From the NCBI GenBank assembly GCA_020434465.1, contig JAGRAS010000083.1, positions 1-7,121 of the forward strand: a stretch of 7,121 nucleotides of DNA, in the 5' to 3' direction. Each line of letters opens with the position of its first letter. Positions within the stretch are counted from its first letter, which is position 1. The DNA comes from Bdellovibrionales bacterium (GTDB taxonomy: Bacteria > Bdellovibrionota > UBA2361 > JAGRAS01). Below are positions 6,152-7,121 of this stretch, piece after piece. Both the position numbers and the translations under genes were made by a program. The notes beneath the pieces are model-generated. The model saw only the letters and a program-made list of their open reading frames with translations, was not told the origin of the DNA and did not search any database.

Positions 6152-7120
6152 TTAAAATCTGGCAGTAAGAGGAATGCTTTGTTCCGGTTTAGTTTGCTTG
6201 TCCAATGACTTAAGAAAAGGGTGGAATTCTGAGTTTTTATTTTTAACATATGGTCTTACTTGAAAAAGATAAAGTTTATTTCCGATAAACCCAAATTCAA
6301 CATCAAAAGGCAGTTCCTTGCCATCAGAATCTTCGAATTCATCGAAATTTCTGTAAAGATTTTTTACAAACTTGTGAAGTAAGAGCAGTTGTTCTACTGA
6401 TAGCACTCTACGATCACTTACTTGTTTTATTTCTACTCCACCTGAAGGGTGGATAATGCTCATTTTTCGTGCTGTTGATTCAGATAATAATTTTACTTTC
6501 CCAGATTCTTTATCAATAATGACAGTTTCAGAGTTTTGTGCAGCTACAGCTCCGCCAACTCCATAGTTTGTGGCAACAGTAAACTGGCTTTTATCTCCAT
6601 TTTCTATGTTTTCTGTAATTAACACTCCAGATACTTCAACAGGTACTGTTTTGTGTAAGAGCACAGATACAAATACATCTTGTGGATTACTTAAGTGTTT
6701 ACTTCTCCATAAATACGCTCGCTCAGAGAACGGAGAAGCCCAAACTTTAAGAATTGCATTCAAAATATTATGAAACCCAACAACATTTGGAATTGTCTTG
6801 TTAAGTCCTGCGCCAGTGAAGTCTGGCAAGTCTTCTACATTGGTGTCACTTCTAACAAAGATTCCATAGCTTCCGTCGGCGCCAAAGTTTTCTTGCAAGG
6901 CATTTGCAAGTTTATTTTTAAACTTTTGACTGAATTTAATAGATTCAATTGCGTTTTGAATTTTTGCAAGTTGATATGAAAGATTGTTGCGATTTATCGC
7001 CTTTAGCTCTTTATTAATCCAATCATGTAAATTAGTAACATTATTTACAGGTGCATTTAAAGCTTCAGCAAATAAGCCAAAAGGAACAACGATGGCATTC
7101 GATACATTATCTGGGAATTC
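6152..7120 (-). CDS. C-terminal part of a protein ending in a PPDK_N / PEP-synthase-type ATP-grasp domain (runs off right edge)
   Basis: Visible are 322 C-terminal residues, beginning EFPDNVSNAIVVPFGLF. From there the PPDK_N (PEP/pyruvate-binding, ATP-grasp) fold is clear: V89-R-S91 and N94-VEDL98 of the nucleotide-binding VRSSxxxEDL motif, VWASPFSERA (126-135), a V-SGVL strand (163-167), a G-rich turn GVGGAV (187-192), and the terminal D273-V-E275 ... Q287-V-R289-P elements. It ends about 35 residues later, so neither the swivelling phosphohistidine domain nor the PEP-binding barrel follows, as they do in PEP synthase. In glucan water dikinases the ATP-grasp domain is likewise C-terminal, and the motif here (NVEDL ... 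GAGLNKTIPNV) resembles theirs more than the SFAGQQET of PEP synthase. A phosphohistidine domain may therefore lie upstream, outside the window. The stop codon is 1 nt from the next gene, so the two share an operon. Confidence 0.82.
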   Translation of the reverse strand, partial: EFPDNVSNAIVVPFGLFAEALNAPVNNVTNLHDWINKELKAINRNNLSYQLAKIQNAIESIKFSQKFKNKLANALQENFGADGSYGIFVRSDTNVEDLPDFTGAGLNKTIPNVVGFHNILNAILKVWASPFSERAYLWRSKHLSNPQDVFVSVLLHKTVPVEVSGVLITENIENGDKSQFTVATNYGVGGAVAAQNSETVIIDKESGKVKLLSESTARKMSIIHPSGGVEIKQVSDRRVLSVEQLLLLHKFVKNLYRNFDEFEDSDGKELPFDVEFGFIGNKLYLFQVRPYVKNKNSEFHPFLKSLDKQTKPEQSIPLTARF

Positions 7121-7121
7121 G

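Noticed and set aside
6151..6249. Upstream extension of the second serine hydrolase to an in-frame start at 6249
   Set aside because: It would overlap the ATP-grasp gene and push the signal peptide to residues 34-55; the ATG at 6150 begins the signal peptide exactly and fits a coupled operon.
6570..6979. Two overlapping plus-strand open frames (67 and 69 codons)
   Set aside because: Both are antisense to the well-conserved ATP-grasp domain.

Overview
The window looks like chromosome of an AT-rich, Gram-negative bacterium. Five of the six genes encode envelope proteins: a lipoprotein, an outer-membrane beta-barrel, exported serine hydrolases and inner-membrane proteins. The low GC content, weak or absent Shine-Dalgarno sequences, a nucleotide-transporter-like protein and a free-standing pyruvate-phosphate-dikinase-type ATP-grasp domain would suit a Bdellovibrio/Bacteriovorax-like lineage. 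That placement is inference and nothing in the window proves it. No rRNA, tRNA, CRISPR array, insertion sequence or phage gene was found.

Layout. (1) 1-1575, minus strand: a small lipoprotein with DUF4398-like character, followed 37 nt later by the first 373 codons of a mechanosensitive-channel-like membrane protein (signal peptide, long periplasmic coiled coil, then membrane helices) that runs off the left edge. A promoter-like element lies so close to the lipoprotein ATG that the transcript may be leaderless. (2) 1688-2400, minus strand: a monocistronic eight-strand-type outer-membrane beta-barrel gene with the only strong ribosome binding site in the window and a near-perfect bidirectional terminator. 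It is visibly richer in GC than its neighbours, as expected of a highly expressed porin-like gene. (3) 2394-2663: a non-coding spacer with one 20-bp palindrome. (4) 2664-3884, minus strand: a polytopic membrane protein of the ATP/ADP translocase (NTT, Npt1/Npt2) type with a TTG start. It is divergent from (5) 3972-4919, plus strand: an exported class A beta-lactamase-fold protein. (6) 4894-7120, minus strand: the 3' part of a protein with a C-terminal PPDK_N/ATP-grasp domain, whose motifs resemble alpha-glucan water dikinases. It is followed after 1 nt by a second exported beta-lactamase-fold protein, which overlaps the tail of gene (5) by 26 bp.

The most notable point is the pair of divergent SxxK/SxN/KSG serine hydrolases facing each other with overlapping 3' ends. 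One is flanked by a nucleotide-transporter-like gene and the other is translationally coupled to a dikinase-like ATP-grasp protein. Neither shows the usual class A omega-loop ExxLN motif, so peptidoglycan or other acyl-enzyme chemistry is at least as likely as antibiotic hydrolysis. No complete, clearly new system is visible; the dikinase/serine-hydrolase pairing is the best candidate to follow up.
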